This document shows positions 32,005 to 42,760 of a stretch of 64,000 bases of DNA, piece by piece. The translations under genes and the position numbers were made by a program. Source of the stretch: Mikania micrantha (lineage: Eukaryota > Streptophyta > Magnoliopsida > Asterales > Asteraceae). Position 1 is the stretch's first letter. Every line of letters begins with the position of its first letter. The stretch covers positions 74,012,986 through 74,076,985 of the forward strand of contig CM018693.1 of assembly GCA_009363875.1 (NCBI GenBank), given 5' to 3'. A model generated the notes under the pieces. The model was not told the origin of the DNA. It did no database searches and saw only the letters and a program-made list of their open reading frames with translations.

Positions 32005-32670
32005 TCAATCATCCTCAACAGTGGATTCAGGATCAGAATCAACAACTGGTGCTGGTTCTTCCCCTTCCTCCTCTTCATCGTCTTCATCCTCCTCTTCATT
32101 CTCCGAGACCACTAAGTCTTCCAAGGCTTCAAGTCTGCCTTCCAGAATCTCCGCTCGGTTCTCTGAAGCTTCAAGACGACCAATCAAATTAATCATCTCA
32201 TCCCGCATATCATTGACCAGATGGGCAAGATTATCTTGTCTTTCATTAGCATCCCATAATTCCCGAACATTATACTCGATCCTGTCATTCGCCCAGTACA
32301 AGTCCTCGCGCAGTTTGGCGATCTCCTCAGCATCAGTCCTTTGCCTCTTAGGCTCAGGAACATCCAATACCGGTGGTGGATGGGTAGAAGGTCCCTCAGT
32401 AGGGATCTCCTGAGTACCCTCCACTTGCTCCTCTTCCGGATCCTCATCCGGGTCCTCATCCGGATCCTTCTCCGGATCCTCCTCTGGGTCCTCATCTGGA
32501 TCCTCCTCCGGATCCTCCTCCGGGTCCTCCTCCGGATCTGAATCATCCCTCTCATATGGTGGAGGAGATGGGATAGGTGGTGCTGGTGATGACGGTGATG
32601 CTGGAACTATCGGCTCCTCATCCTCAGAATCATCAATGTAAATATACGGTGCTAATGATGAAGATGCCAT
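32005..32670 (-). CDS. Acidic coiled-coil ORF upstream of gag, Gypsy-B
   Basis: An intact 221-residue ORF lies between the 5' LTR and gag, same strand. Start chosen at MASSSLAPY (32670); an earlier Met at 32727 adds 19 residues of poor quality. Order: an acidic SEDEE patch, a Pro/Ser stretch, a tandem repeat of DPEE/DPDE (a 12-bp unit, 32430-32535), a basic PKRQR cluster, a heptad-like coiled coil (about 125-195 of 221), and an acidic tail of Glu/Asp. No known domain, membrane segment or signal peptide. It is separated from gag by 240 bp. Such an ORF is not part of the standard Tekay/Del layout. Function unknown. Confidence 0.75.
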   Translation of the reverse strand: MASSSLAPYIYIDDSEDEEPIVPASPSSPAPPIPSPPPYERDDSDPEEDPEEDPEEDPDEDPEEDPEKDPDEDPDEDPEEEQVEGTQEIPTEGPSTHPPPVLDVPEPKRQRTDAEEIAKLREDLYWANDRIEYNVRELWDANERQDNLAHLVNDMRDEMINLIGRLEASENRAEILEGRLEALEDLVVSENEEEDEDDEEEEGEEPAPVVDSDPESTVEDD

Positions 32671-32838
32671 GCCTGTTACATAATACCATATGTAAGTGCA
32701 GTGCCATGGAATGTGTAAGCAAGTCAATTACATAATGCCATATGTAATTTCTAAGTAATACGTGTAAACATATGTGTCTAATGTCTAACAGTCATAGTCT
32801 AAGTCTACAAATGCAAACCTAGTTCGCTATAACTAATG

Positions 32839-32850
32839 TCTCTGATACCA
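32839..32850 (-). other. Gypsy-B primer binding site
   Basis: The minus strand reads TGGTATCAGAGAC, matching the initiator Met-tRNA 3' end, three bases inside the LTR border. Confidence 0.85.
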
Positions 32851-34038
32851 ATCTGTCACACCCCCAATTTTTCAACTAACGGAATCATACCGTTTGGGAA
32901 CGTGACAAACCAGGATCTCAGATCATTAGACATAACGAAGACCTCTATATGATTTTCAAAACATACTTTGGTCTTAAAACATCAACATCAAAGTTTACAA
33001 AGTTTGCGGAAGCGTTTAAAACATTAACAGTGTAAAAATGCAAATTAAATGTAAAGTTTTCAATGGTTCAAATTCAAATAACTAAAATGTAAAGTCATGC
33101 ATGCGACTCAATCTCCTAGTCCATGCCTGCTTTCTTGTGCACCTTAACGTCCTGAGAAAACATGTAAATCAAGTCAACACAAAGGTTGGTGCATAACACA
33201 GGTTTAAGCATTCATAATGTTTAAAACAACAGTTTGAATATCAAGTTTGCAGATAACATAATCACACATGCATAGTCATGATAGCTAGTCATTTGTACTA
33301 TTTACATAAGTGGTCGACACCGAAGCTGACGATTGCCATGCTATAGCATGTTTTTGCCTTGCCACTATTGTCTAGCACAAACAATAGTAATATGTGTTTG
33401 GTCAGTCAAACACCTGCGTAGATCCCATCTACCAGGTGAGGTTTGTCAAACCTAATAGATCTATTTCCAACTAGCACGCTTTGCGCTACGGCAAACTAAA
33501 CGGTTCGAAGTGTGTAAGGACTTTAAATGCTATGTTGTCACATAATGTAAACAGCTAACTCATGCAAGTGATATGTATCTAAAAAATGTATGCTGCACAT
33601 GTTTTCTCCCCCAAAACAGTTAAAATAAGAAAGGGGCCGTGTACGCACCTTTGATTATTGCAGAATGATCAAACACTCGTAAACTTGCGTAGAAAATCCT
33701 CTACGAAGAATCTGTGATTAAACAATAACCTAAAGTTATTCGGAATGTCGTTTTGTGCTTGGAATTACATACGTGTCAATACACGTAAATTTGAATGTTA
33801 GAAACGTGCATACGAAAGTACGAGTGACTTCGAAATCCTTTAAATAAAATCCTATATGATTTTATTTAAATAAACGTAATTATACGCGATTTCGTTTTCG
33901 ATCTAAAATATGAATTTTATCATTCTAAAACATTCGGGATAGAATTCTGGTTCTAACGCAATTCGAATGAGTCGAATCGGAGTTAAAACAAGTAAGTTAT
34001 GACTAAAACATCAAAAATTGGTTTAGATGACAAAACCA

Positions 34039-34108
34039 GTGGAGCCTCGGATTCGAACCCGCGACCCCCCACTCCAAACACACGCTCATTACCAGTCAGG
34101 CCCGCTAG
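34039..34108 (-). ncRNA. tRNA-derived (SINE-like) segment, second LTR copy
   Basis: Same sequence as 27161-27230, with the B box GGTTCGAATCC on the minus strand. Confidence 0.5.
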
Positions 34109-35452
34109 GGATTCGCATAAGACTTCACAATTTAATTCTTTTAACCAACAACTTGCTGATTCCCCCTTGTCTTCTAAACCGAAACAATTTCATCAAATTG
34201 ACCCTCGAATCAAATCCGATTGATCTCTAATTCATAGGGCTATGCTTCTATAGAATCAAACGAGCTTAAAGATGATTTTAATTCAACAATTTATTGCCTC
34301 AGAATCATGTATTCGATTATACATGTTCTCGAACTCAAGTCTCCAAACCCACACTCAAATCAATTCAATTCGCTTAAATTAGGCTAATGAACCACAAGAC
34401 ATTCAGTTAAGGATAGATTTCGAACTCCTCTGAGTTCTTTAATTTGAATTTCCTATTTGATTGTACTTAAACCCCCAAATCCGTTTAGACTTAGAACCCT
34501 AGTTATAGAATCCCATTAATTCGATGTTATAATCCGAAATTGTCTGAGGCCTATCCTTAATCGATGCCTTCTGAAACTATAGATACAATTTAATTCGATT
34601 TTTACACTCGTTTGCATGAAAACCCCCAAAACGTTTTTCTTTAAGAACCCTAAAACTAGTTCTCATGCAATTCGATATTGTTTATGACAATTAACATAGA
34701 GATTATGTTAATCGGCCTATTATGAAGCTGCTAGTAAGGTTTGATTTGATTTTAATCCCCGATTAAGCAAAAACCCCCAAAACGTATTTGCTCAAGAACC
34801 CTAGAATTCAATCTCATGAAAAACGATATTGTTTGACGAAATTGAGTTAGGGATTCACTTAATCGGCCCTTTTAGCATGTGAAATGATCAAATGTTACCT
34901 GGTTTAGCTTCGAATTGTTATAAATCGACTTATGGCTTGAGTATCGGCCACCCACGATCGGATTCTCCTCTCTGGAATTCTTGAGATCAAATTGTTGTGT
35001 GAGAAAGACTCTAAAGATGCCGATTAGAGGTTCTGGAGTTTCGATTTCATGATTTATGATCCCATGATGCGAATTTGATAATGATACAAAAACGGTTTCG
35101 ACTTATGGTTAGCTTTTGGATTGAATTCGATTGATGATGATGATAATGACACCTGGTAACCGTTACTAATCATTAAGGTATTGATTACAACAGGTTTAAT
35201 TCGATTATAATGGCCTATTGATGAGGATTTCGAATTCTTTTGATGTTCTAGTCGAAATTTTGACTAGTAAAAGTCAAAATTGACACTTACAAATATTTAC
35301 AAGTTAAAACCTTATAATATAAGTATTCTAGACTTGATTTTACTTAATTCAAATCTCTCAGATTTGATTTTGTTCGATTACATAGCATTTCGGTTTACAA
35401 AGTTGAACTAAAAATCCCGAATTGTCACTAATCGGGCTACTTAGAACATTGT

Positions 35453-35629
35453 TGGGCTTGATTAATCATTTTGGGCCTCATAAAAACAAATGGGCCTACC
35501 TTGGGCCTTATTGGGCCTCCCTTGGCCTCATTGGGCCTACCTTGACCTTATTGGGCCTTCCTATTTGCAATTGGGCCTACTTCTATTCAATTGGTCCTCA
35601 TAACTTACAATTGGGCTTCAATTGGGCCT
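35453..35629. promoter_or_regulatory. Array of ten TGGGCC/TGGGCT words in Gypsy-B U3
   Basis: Ten exact TGGGCY words in 180 bp, plus near-matches, all on the plus strand (AGGCCCAA in LTR sense). TGGGCY is the plant site II element bound by TCP factors in promoters of growth-related genes. The truncated 3' LTR lacks this part. Role in driving the element is inferred. Confidence 0.5.
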
Positions 35630-35696
35630 TATAACATACAATTTGGCCTACGGGAGTTAACGAGGTTAATTCGAAAAGTCGGATTGTCACAATAAG

Positions 35697-36101
35697 CGGT
35701 GCTCAAGTTTACACTTGTCCCTAAGGATTTTTGCAATGATTGCCAGAACCGCGATATAAATCGACTGTCCCGGTCTGAAATAATAGACAATGGCACACCA
35801 TGCCGTACTACTATTTCATCGACATAGAGTCTTGCTAGCTTTTCCATCTTGTAGTTTTCTCTGATCGGAGAGAAGTGTGCGGACTTGGTCAATCGATCAA
35901 TGATTACCCAAATCGAATCGTGTCCGCTGGAAGTGCGGGGTAGCTTGGTAATAAAATCCATAGCTATTTGTTCCCACTTCCATTGTGGTATCTCTGGTTG
36001 TTCCAGCAAACCTGATGGTTTCTAGTGTTCAGCTTTGACCCTTGGCATATGTGATGCATTTGCCAACATAAGTGGCAACATCTTTCTTCATCCCTGGCCA
36101 C
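35697..36101 (-). pseudogene. Gypsy-A integrase, second block
   Basis: Lies between LTR-D and Gypsy-B. It has the end of the HHCC region (decayed), MDFITKLPRTSSGHDS with the first Asp, VVRHGVPLSIISDRDSRF with the second, and ends at LSTAY where Gypsy-B inserted. A stop and a frameshift lie near 36015. GCCAC at 36097-36101 is the LTR-D target duplication. Confidence 0.87.
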
Positions 36102-36807
36102 TGTAACATCAGTGCCGGAACCGTCACCGGAACAGTGATCTCTACAGTACATGAACAGTAAAATAGGTACGAATCTTATACATTTCAGTAAGTTTCACAT
36201 TCATATCATTTATCATTATCATTTTGTGTGTCATAGAACAAATTCAGAAACATTTAACAGAAACACAGCTCGGAAACAATGGTTCTTGAGTCAGATAATT
36301 ATTTGACAATACAGAACCCTCATGTGATTATTTGTTTATGATTTATTATGTATAAACGTATGCGAGACTTATCGTTACGTGAATGCTAAATTGACGGGTT
36401 ATTCGTATAGGTGACGATCAGTACGAATAACTCTGAAAGTTTAATGTTCTGAATGATATTCTATAATTAGAAAACAAGATTGAAAGGTATAGTTATCGCT
36501 GTGTTCGTACGGGTGACGATTCGAACGAATACGCGCGATGATCGTACATTTCGATTTAAACAGTAAAATAATATTTTAAATTAAATAATTAGAAGTTATT
36601 AGTTAATTTATTAGGAATCACAACCTAGAATAATTAAATGATTTCTAATTTTTACAACCCGTGTAGTTTCGCCGCGAAAACTATGCGAACCGACATTTTA
36701 CGCGAAACCGATCGAGACTGAACGACCGGGTGTCTCTAAACAATTAATGGGGCATTAATTAGCCAAACAACCACCACCAAACTCCATCTCTCTCCCTCAT
36801 TTCGTTT

Positions 36808-36825
36808 TCTCTCTCTCTCTCTCTA
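36808..36825 (+). repeat. CT microsatellite in LTR-D
   Basis: (TC)n in the probable transcript leader. A (GA)n run lies at the matching place of the related LTR, 62512-62531. Confidence 0.7.
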
Positions 36826-37040
36826 TCTAACAAGAAGAAGCTCCACCTTCTCTCTAGAAGTTTTCTTTCAAATCCTCACCATTTCAAGCATATTTGGTGT
36901 CAAAACGACCATCAAGCGACGTAGATCAAGGAAGTACAGGTTGTTTCAAGAGTTCATCCATCTATTTTGAGGTAAACTCCAATTTAAGTTCGGTTTTAGG
37001 GTATTACACGAACCATTATTGTTTGATGCTTGTAATCGGT

Positions 37041-37705
37041 TTCGTTCTATTAACCCCCATAATAGTTAAGGGGTCTTTCGGTTTGATTCATATTCCGATA
37101 AAAAACTTTATTTCATTTAAAGGATTTAATCCTTTACCTTTCAATGACACATTCAAGGAAAATCTCAATTTTCGGGATTTTGATCCAAGGTCAATTAAAA
37201 ACTGAAAACTTGGATTATGAAATTGCGAAACAAAATTTAAAAATTGGATCAATACGTTCAATTGAATGAGAATGAGTATGAATAAAGAATCCATGGATGA
37301 AGATATACAAGTATATTTCTAATTTCTAATCGTAACTAAATCTTCAATTTTTGTTTTGATTTTTAGCCAATAAATTGAAGCAAAATAGCTATTAAATAAT
37401 GTCTTTAGTTTACTAGAGACATCGACATATTATTTTAGCTCGGTGGAAAAAAAATCCTTTTCCTTAGGACCCTCTCAAATAGAATAGAAATAGAGAACGA
37501 AGTAACTAGAAAGATTGTTAGAATCGCCTTCTTCTAGAGGGATCATCTAGAAAGCGAGTCGTTTTGAATTGAATATATTCAAACAAAAAGCTGACATAGA
37601 TGTTATGGGTATCCTTTTTTTTTGTAAGATGGGTATCATTTTTTTGTAAGTTGGTTCACATCTTAAATTTAGCAATTTATACATTTTCCATAAAGGAGCC
37701 GAATG
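37041..37705 (+). other. Plastid trnG(UCC) group II intron fragment (NUPT)
   Basis: About 665 bp that I recognise as the chloroplast trnG-UCC intron: the TTCGTTCTATTAACCCCC start, GGGTCTTTCGGTTTGATTC, AAAGGATTTAATCCTTTACC, CTCGGTGGAAAAAAAATCC, and the domain V beginning AAAGGAGCCGAATG, where it stops. The first few intron bases, both tRNA exons and most of domains V-VI are absent. A short duplication around GATGGGTATC (37608-37650) is seen. It is absent from the related LTRs at 20959, 44210 and 61514, so it was gained by the LTR-D lineage or copy. No function as an intron is expected. Confidence 0.82.
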
Positions 37706-37837
37706 GAACACATTGGATAAACACATATGGACAACCTAGACACACTGGAAAACTAAATTGTAACAGGTTAAGGGCGAAATGAGGATTAACTTTGCAGGTT
37801 CGTGAGGCTAAGAACTGATGCAGGTTCGCCTAGGACG

Positions 37838-38270
37838 GCCGAACCCTTGGATTCTTGGTCGAACCCTCAAGAGGGAAACGAACCCTGCACCACAAACCTG
37901 TTTTGTCTGAGTCACGAACCTGTTGTTCTGCAACGAACCCTGTACCGAACCTATCGACACGGGATAGAACCTGCAACGAACCTGTGGTGGTGCAGCACCG
38001 AACCCAGCAACCCATGCCACGAACCTGTTGCCATTATCCCAGCCGAACCCTAATGAAGGAACGAACCTAAGTGCTGGAACCATAGCCGAACCTATCCCTT
38101 GCTCCTTGGCCGAACCTTGGTCCACGAACCCTAGAACCCACGAACCTTGCATGGCCAAACCCTGGCCATGCAGCTCACGAACCTTTACACGAGCCTAGTA
38201 ACATGTATGGATGAGCCGAACCTTGTCTTTCTAAACTTTAGCCGAACCTAAGGATTTGGGTAATAGGTTC
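37838..38270 (+). repeat. CGAACC array in LTR-D
   Basis: Eighteen CGAACC words, mostly GCCGAACC(C/T) or ACGAACC(C/T), with irregular spacing of 10-50 bp. Open frames on both strands here are produced by the biased word content. Confidence 0.7.
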
Positions 38271-40665
38271 GCTGCCCTATCCATGATCCGAGCCCTATGG
38301 CTGCCAAATTCGGTCAATGTGGGGCTTAGCATTACCATAACTAGTGTAAAGAACATAAGAAATGATTAGTTGGTCATTAATCTAAGTTTCTAACGAGGAA
38401 TGGATCTCATAAGTCTCATGCATGGATAAAATATATATACATGTGTGTGTGCATGAACAAGGATGAACCCTAATCATGCATGCATATGTAGAACTTAAGG
38501 TTGACAATACAAGATTGTTTAACAACTAAGGTAAAATGGTTACAAGTTTATGAGAATCAAAAACCCATGTTGAATAGTCAATTTGGAATCAAGTGTGATC
38601 AATTGGGCCAAAGTGGGCCCAATAGGGTTTAACTAAGCCCATTATACATTAGATGTTATTTAGATTCAGGTAATGACGTTACATAAAATGATGATGTTTT
38701 AAATTTATAAAAGTTAATTTAACCATATCTAAAGTCTTGTTTAATTTGAAATGTGAATTTATAAATGGCATTGGTTTCTTTTAAGTTAATTTTGTTATAA
38801 AAGTAAGTTTTAATAACATTGATTGGGATTTTGTTATAAAATGGACAATGGCATTGTCTGGATTTTTAAACATCAAAGAAAGGAAACTATGCCGAAATTT
38901 CTAAAAATATAAAAGTAAGTTATTATAACTAACCATGGGAATTGGGATCATTAAAAAGGGTAACTAAGAAAGATTAGATCTTAGATACACTTAGTACTAA
39001 GACACTTAGTTGCACACACACCAAGATCAAACCTTAGGCACAACGACTACTACGCACACTTATTATATTCGAATTCTTATAAAATAACTCAGGAACTGAA
39101 GATACTTAGCCTACAAACAAGAGTGCGTATTCTGTGATAGTACATTAGACATCAACACAGGTGAGTTCATTGCCCCTTTTCTAACATTTTTGTTTTAAAA
39201 CGCGGGGCTGAGAAGCATGCGTAAACTGTTTATTTAAAATTGTTTACTTAAATGCTTTTAATTTTATTTTTTTACGTATATAAATGTTATCCTAGACCAT
39301 TGTCTAGGAAGATTTTATGCAGGTTTACTAACTGATTTACTTATAAATTAAGTGAATAATCGGGTTAAACTAAAACATTTCAACAGATCAAAACATTTCA
39401 AACGAATCAAACTAAACATTTTGACAAAACAAGTGTGTGGGTTCAAGGAATCCAACGAAACATTTTGACGAATCAAATGGGTGATTTCAATGAATCAAAC
39501 GAAACATTTTGACGAAACAGGTGTGGGATTTCAATGAATCAAACGAAACAATCTTTGCAAAGACAACATTCAATGTTCTACAAATCAAGTGTTTGTTGAA
39601 CAATGAATCAAGTGTACAATTGATTAATGAATCTAGTATTCTATGATCAACGAATCAAGTACATCTTGTAACAGAATCACACGAATCAATAAATCATTTT
39701 CAAGGGAAAGCCTGGGAAATATCAGAAATGACATACGCCAAAACGGACGAAACAAAAACCCTACATTTCAAGAAGTCCTAGCTAGACCGTTTGATTTGTA
39801 GGTCGTATGTTTGATGATATTTACAGAATTCCCTAACTACTAAGTACCTGGATTGACAGACTAGTTTACTCGAGTTGACCAAGGCCCAATCCTTAGGACT
39901 TAGATTTTATTAAATGTTTATTTATTTATTTACTTAAGCATTTATAACTGTTTATACAATTACTGCGGTGGATCATATTGTGTGATGAACTTATGAAATC
40001 AACATGGATTTCAAATGATTGTAAGTACATGAATAACAAACAGAAGAACTTATGGGATTGTGTTAAGGGTAAAAATGCTTAATTATCATTAACAGTAGTG
40101 TCATATGCATATTAGTATGTGGTGGGATGTTGGCTAGGGCTTGTCCCTTACATATGCCCTATATATAAGCATACCGATGTGGATATTACATGTGGTTTTA
40201 ATGAGGTTAGGGTCTTTACCAAAGGAGGTTTTCAAATCATTTTCAATTACTAAAAATTATATGAACTCACCAACCATGTGTTGATTTTATTTTTGCATGA
40301 CTTCTTAGGTGACGAACAGGTCAACTAGCAAGCTTATGCTTTTGGACTAGGACTTCAGATAGAAGACTTAGTATTTTTGGACCTTCATATTTTTGGGAAA
40401 CATCATTATACAATTATTTTGTACATCTTGTGTAGTTACAAGATAGTCATTTTATGATGTTCATGATAGATTTACATTGTTAAATTATGATACTGATGTA
40501 ATTTAACTTTGTAATTCTATTATATTTAACAATTCTCATTTATATCATGTGCAATGTAAACAATCTGATCATCACGATTATCACCCATGATATCGCGCCC
40601 CGGGAACCTTCCGCCCGACGGGGAAAACCCGATCCTACCCCGCCGGCTCGGGGTGTGACAGCCAC

Positions 40666-42760
40666 CAATAAAACGACCTAAGATCTTGGTACATCTTATC
40701 AGCACCAGGATGAGCAGAGTATCGTGTCTAGTGTGCCTCGTCAAGTATGAGTGTTCGAAGTTCATCTACTGTCGGGATCCATACATGATCCTGAAAATAT
40801 ATAACTCCATCTTGTTTTGTCTCTAAATGTTTCTCGGCTCCACAATCGAGCTCGTGTTTCAAATTGTCTCTTGCCATTGCTTCTTGTTGTGCTTGTATGA
40901 TTTGATCTTTCAGGCTTGTTTGCACGGTCATTCCCATTGCTCGAACGTGCAAGGGTTTGACTCTTTCCTTCCGACTCAAAGCATCTGCAACAACATTTGC
41001 TTTGCCCGGATGGTATTGATCACACAATCGTAATCGTTCAGGAGCTCAACCCAACGTCTCTGTCTCATGTTAAGCTCCTTCTGATCAAATATGTGCTTTA
41101 AACTCTTGTGATCTGTGAAGATAGTGCATTTGTTACCGTATAGGTAATGTCTCCAAATCTTTAATGCAAACACAACAGCTCCTAGTTCTAAGTCGTGTGT
41201 TGTGTAGTTCTTTTCGTGTATCTTCCGTTGTCTTGATGCGTAGGCAATAACTTTGTCTCACTGCATTAAAACACAACCGAGTCCCTGATGGGAAGCGTCA
41301 CAATATACTACAAAGTTATCATTGCCTTCTGGGAGTGTTAGAATTGGAGCATTGCACAATCTTTGTTTCAGTGTCTGAAATGCTTCCTCTTGTTTCTTTG
41401 TCCACACGAAGGGTTCACTCTTCTGTGTGAGCTTGGTGAGAGGCAAGGCTATCTTAAAGAAATTCGAGATGAATCGCCTGTAGTAACCTGCCAATCCCAA
41501 GAATGATCTAATCTCTGTCGGTGTTGTGGGCACATCCCAGCTCTTGATTGCTTCAATCTTGGCATGATCCACGTGAATACCATTACTGTTAATCACTTGA
41601 CCCAAAAACTGAACCTCTCTTAGCCAGAATTCGCACTTGGAGAATTTGGCATAGAGTCGCTCGTCTTTCAGGAGTTCCAAGACTGTCCTGAGATGTTGTT
41701 CATGTTCTTTCTCGCTTTTTGAGTAAATCAGTATATCATTAATAAAGACGATAACGAACTGATCTAGGTACGGCCTGCACACCCGGTTCATTAAATCCAT
41801 GAACACTGCCGGTGCGTTCGTCAATCTAAATGGCATCACCATGAATTCATAGTGACCATATCGGTTACGAAATGCCGTCTTGGGTATGTCGTCTTCTTGA
41901 ATCCGGAGCTGATAATAACCTGAACTCAGGTCTATCTTTGAAAAGTACTGAGCTCCCTGTAATTGATCAAACAAGTCATCAATCCTCGATAACGGGTACC
42001 GATTCTTGATGGTTAGTCTTTTGAGCTATTTGTAATCGACGCACATTCTGAAGGATCCATCTTTCTTCTTAACAAAGAGAACCGAAGCTCCCCACGGTGA
42101 GAAACTCGGTAGAATGAATGCTTTATCGAGTAGCTCTTGTAATTGATTGGACAGCTCCTGCATTTCTGATGGTGCCAATCTATAAGGAGGCTTAGCCACA
42201 GGAACCGCTCCCGGAATCAAATCAATTCGAAACTGCACCGACCTCTCAGGTGGCAGTCCCGGTAAGTCATCCGGAAACACGTCCTCATAGTCTTTCACAA
42301 CTGGAACATCCTGAATCTTGATTGCTTTCTTGTCTTTCTCTACTACGTGAGCTAGGAATGCGATACATTGTTTTCTGAGGTACTTGCGAGCCTTCATGCA
42401 CGATATTATCTTGACAATGCGGTTTGCTTGATCTCCGTGAATTTTCAAGATCTGATCGTTCTCCACTGGAATACGTAGTAGCTTTTCGGAACAAATGAAC
42501 TCAACTCTGTTAAGAGATAGCAAATCCATTCCGACGATGATATCGAAACTGCCCAGTTCCATCGGTATCAAATTGATGGAAAATGTGTGATCGCCAAGTG
42601 TTAGTGGGCAATTCCTAAGTACTGTGTCAACTGTAATCTGTTTGCCGTTAGCTATCTCAATAGTATAAGGGGAGTCTAATGATTCCTCAACATGACTAAG
42701 ATGGCTAGCAAGATCGGAAGGGATAAAACTCTGATCTGAAAGTCATATAGGAGAAATGTA
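40666..42760 (-). pseudogene. Gypsy-A pol: protease remnant, RT, RNase H, integrase start
   Basis: Protease C-terminus near 42640-42500 (IVGMDLLS), but the DTGA active site is deleted near 42725-42760. RT shows SPWGASVLFVKKKDGSFRMC, a stop, then RYPL-RIDDLFDQL; the catalytic pair reads VFINDILIYS, with Asn for the first Asp. RNase H shows VVYCDASHQGLGCVLMQ, a stop, then YASRQ and TDHKSLKHIF. After a frameshift it continues with KANVVADALSRK to an integrase start with YSAHPGADKMYQD, cut at 40665 by LTR-D. Non-functional at several points. Confidence 0.88.

Larger units (their letters stand above)
25976..35691 (-). mobile_element. Gypsy-B: young Tekay-like element with upstream ORF and 3' truncation
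   Basis: A 9,716-bp insertion with target duplication ATAAG (25971-25975 and 35692-35696) in the integrase of Gypsy-A. The 5' LTR is 32854-35691; the 3' LTR is cut to 25976-27988. Over the shared 2.0 kb I count roughly a dozen differences, so the insertion is young. Internal order on the minus strand: primer binding site, a small acidic ORF, gag, pol. The deletion removed the last third of integrase, the polypurine tract and about 0.8 kb of U3. Confidence 0.92.
32854..35691 (-). repeat. Gypsy-B 5' LTR (2,838 bp)
   Basis: Minus strand from TGTGACAATCC to GGGGGTGTGACA. It includes the SINE-like segment at 34039-34108 and an array of TGGGCC words near its start. Small open frames (for example 33999-34223) recur in both LTRs only because the LTRs are copies. 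No host gene is seen inside. Confidence 0.92.
36102..40660 (+). mobile_element. LTR-D: solo Gypsy LTR (4,559 bp)
   Basis: Begins TGTAACATCAGTGCC and ends CTCGGGGTGTGACA, with perfect 5-bp duplication GCCAC at 36097-36101 and 40661-40665. No internal region is present, so it arose by LTR-LTR recombination. It shares the terminal GGGGTGTGACA and several internal blocks with the Gypsy-A LTR and is closer to 61514-63217. It contains a plastid fragment (37041-37705), a CGAACC array, and several hundred bases of AT-rich DNA with nothing else recognised (38300-40500). Confidence 0.9.

Noticed and set aside
37802..38158. Overlapping open frames on both strands
   Set aside because: Produced by the CGAACC word array, with no protein-like composition.
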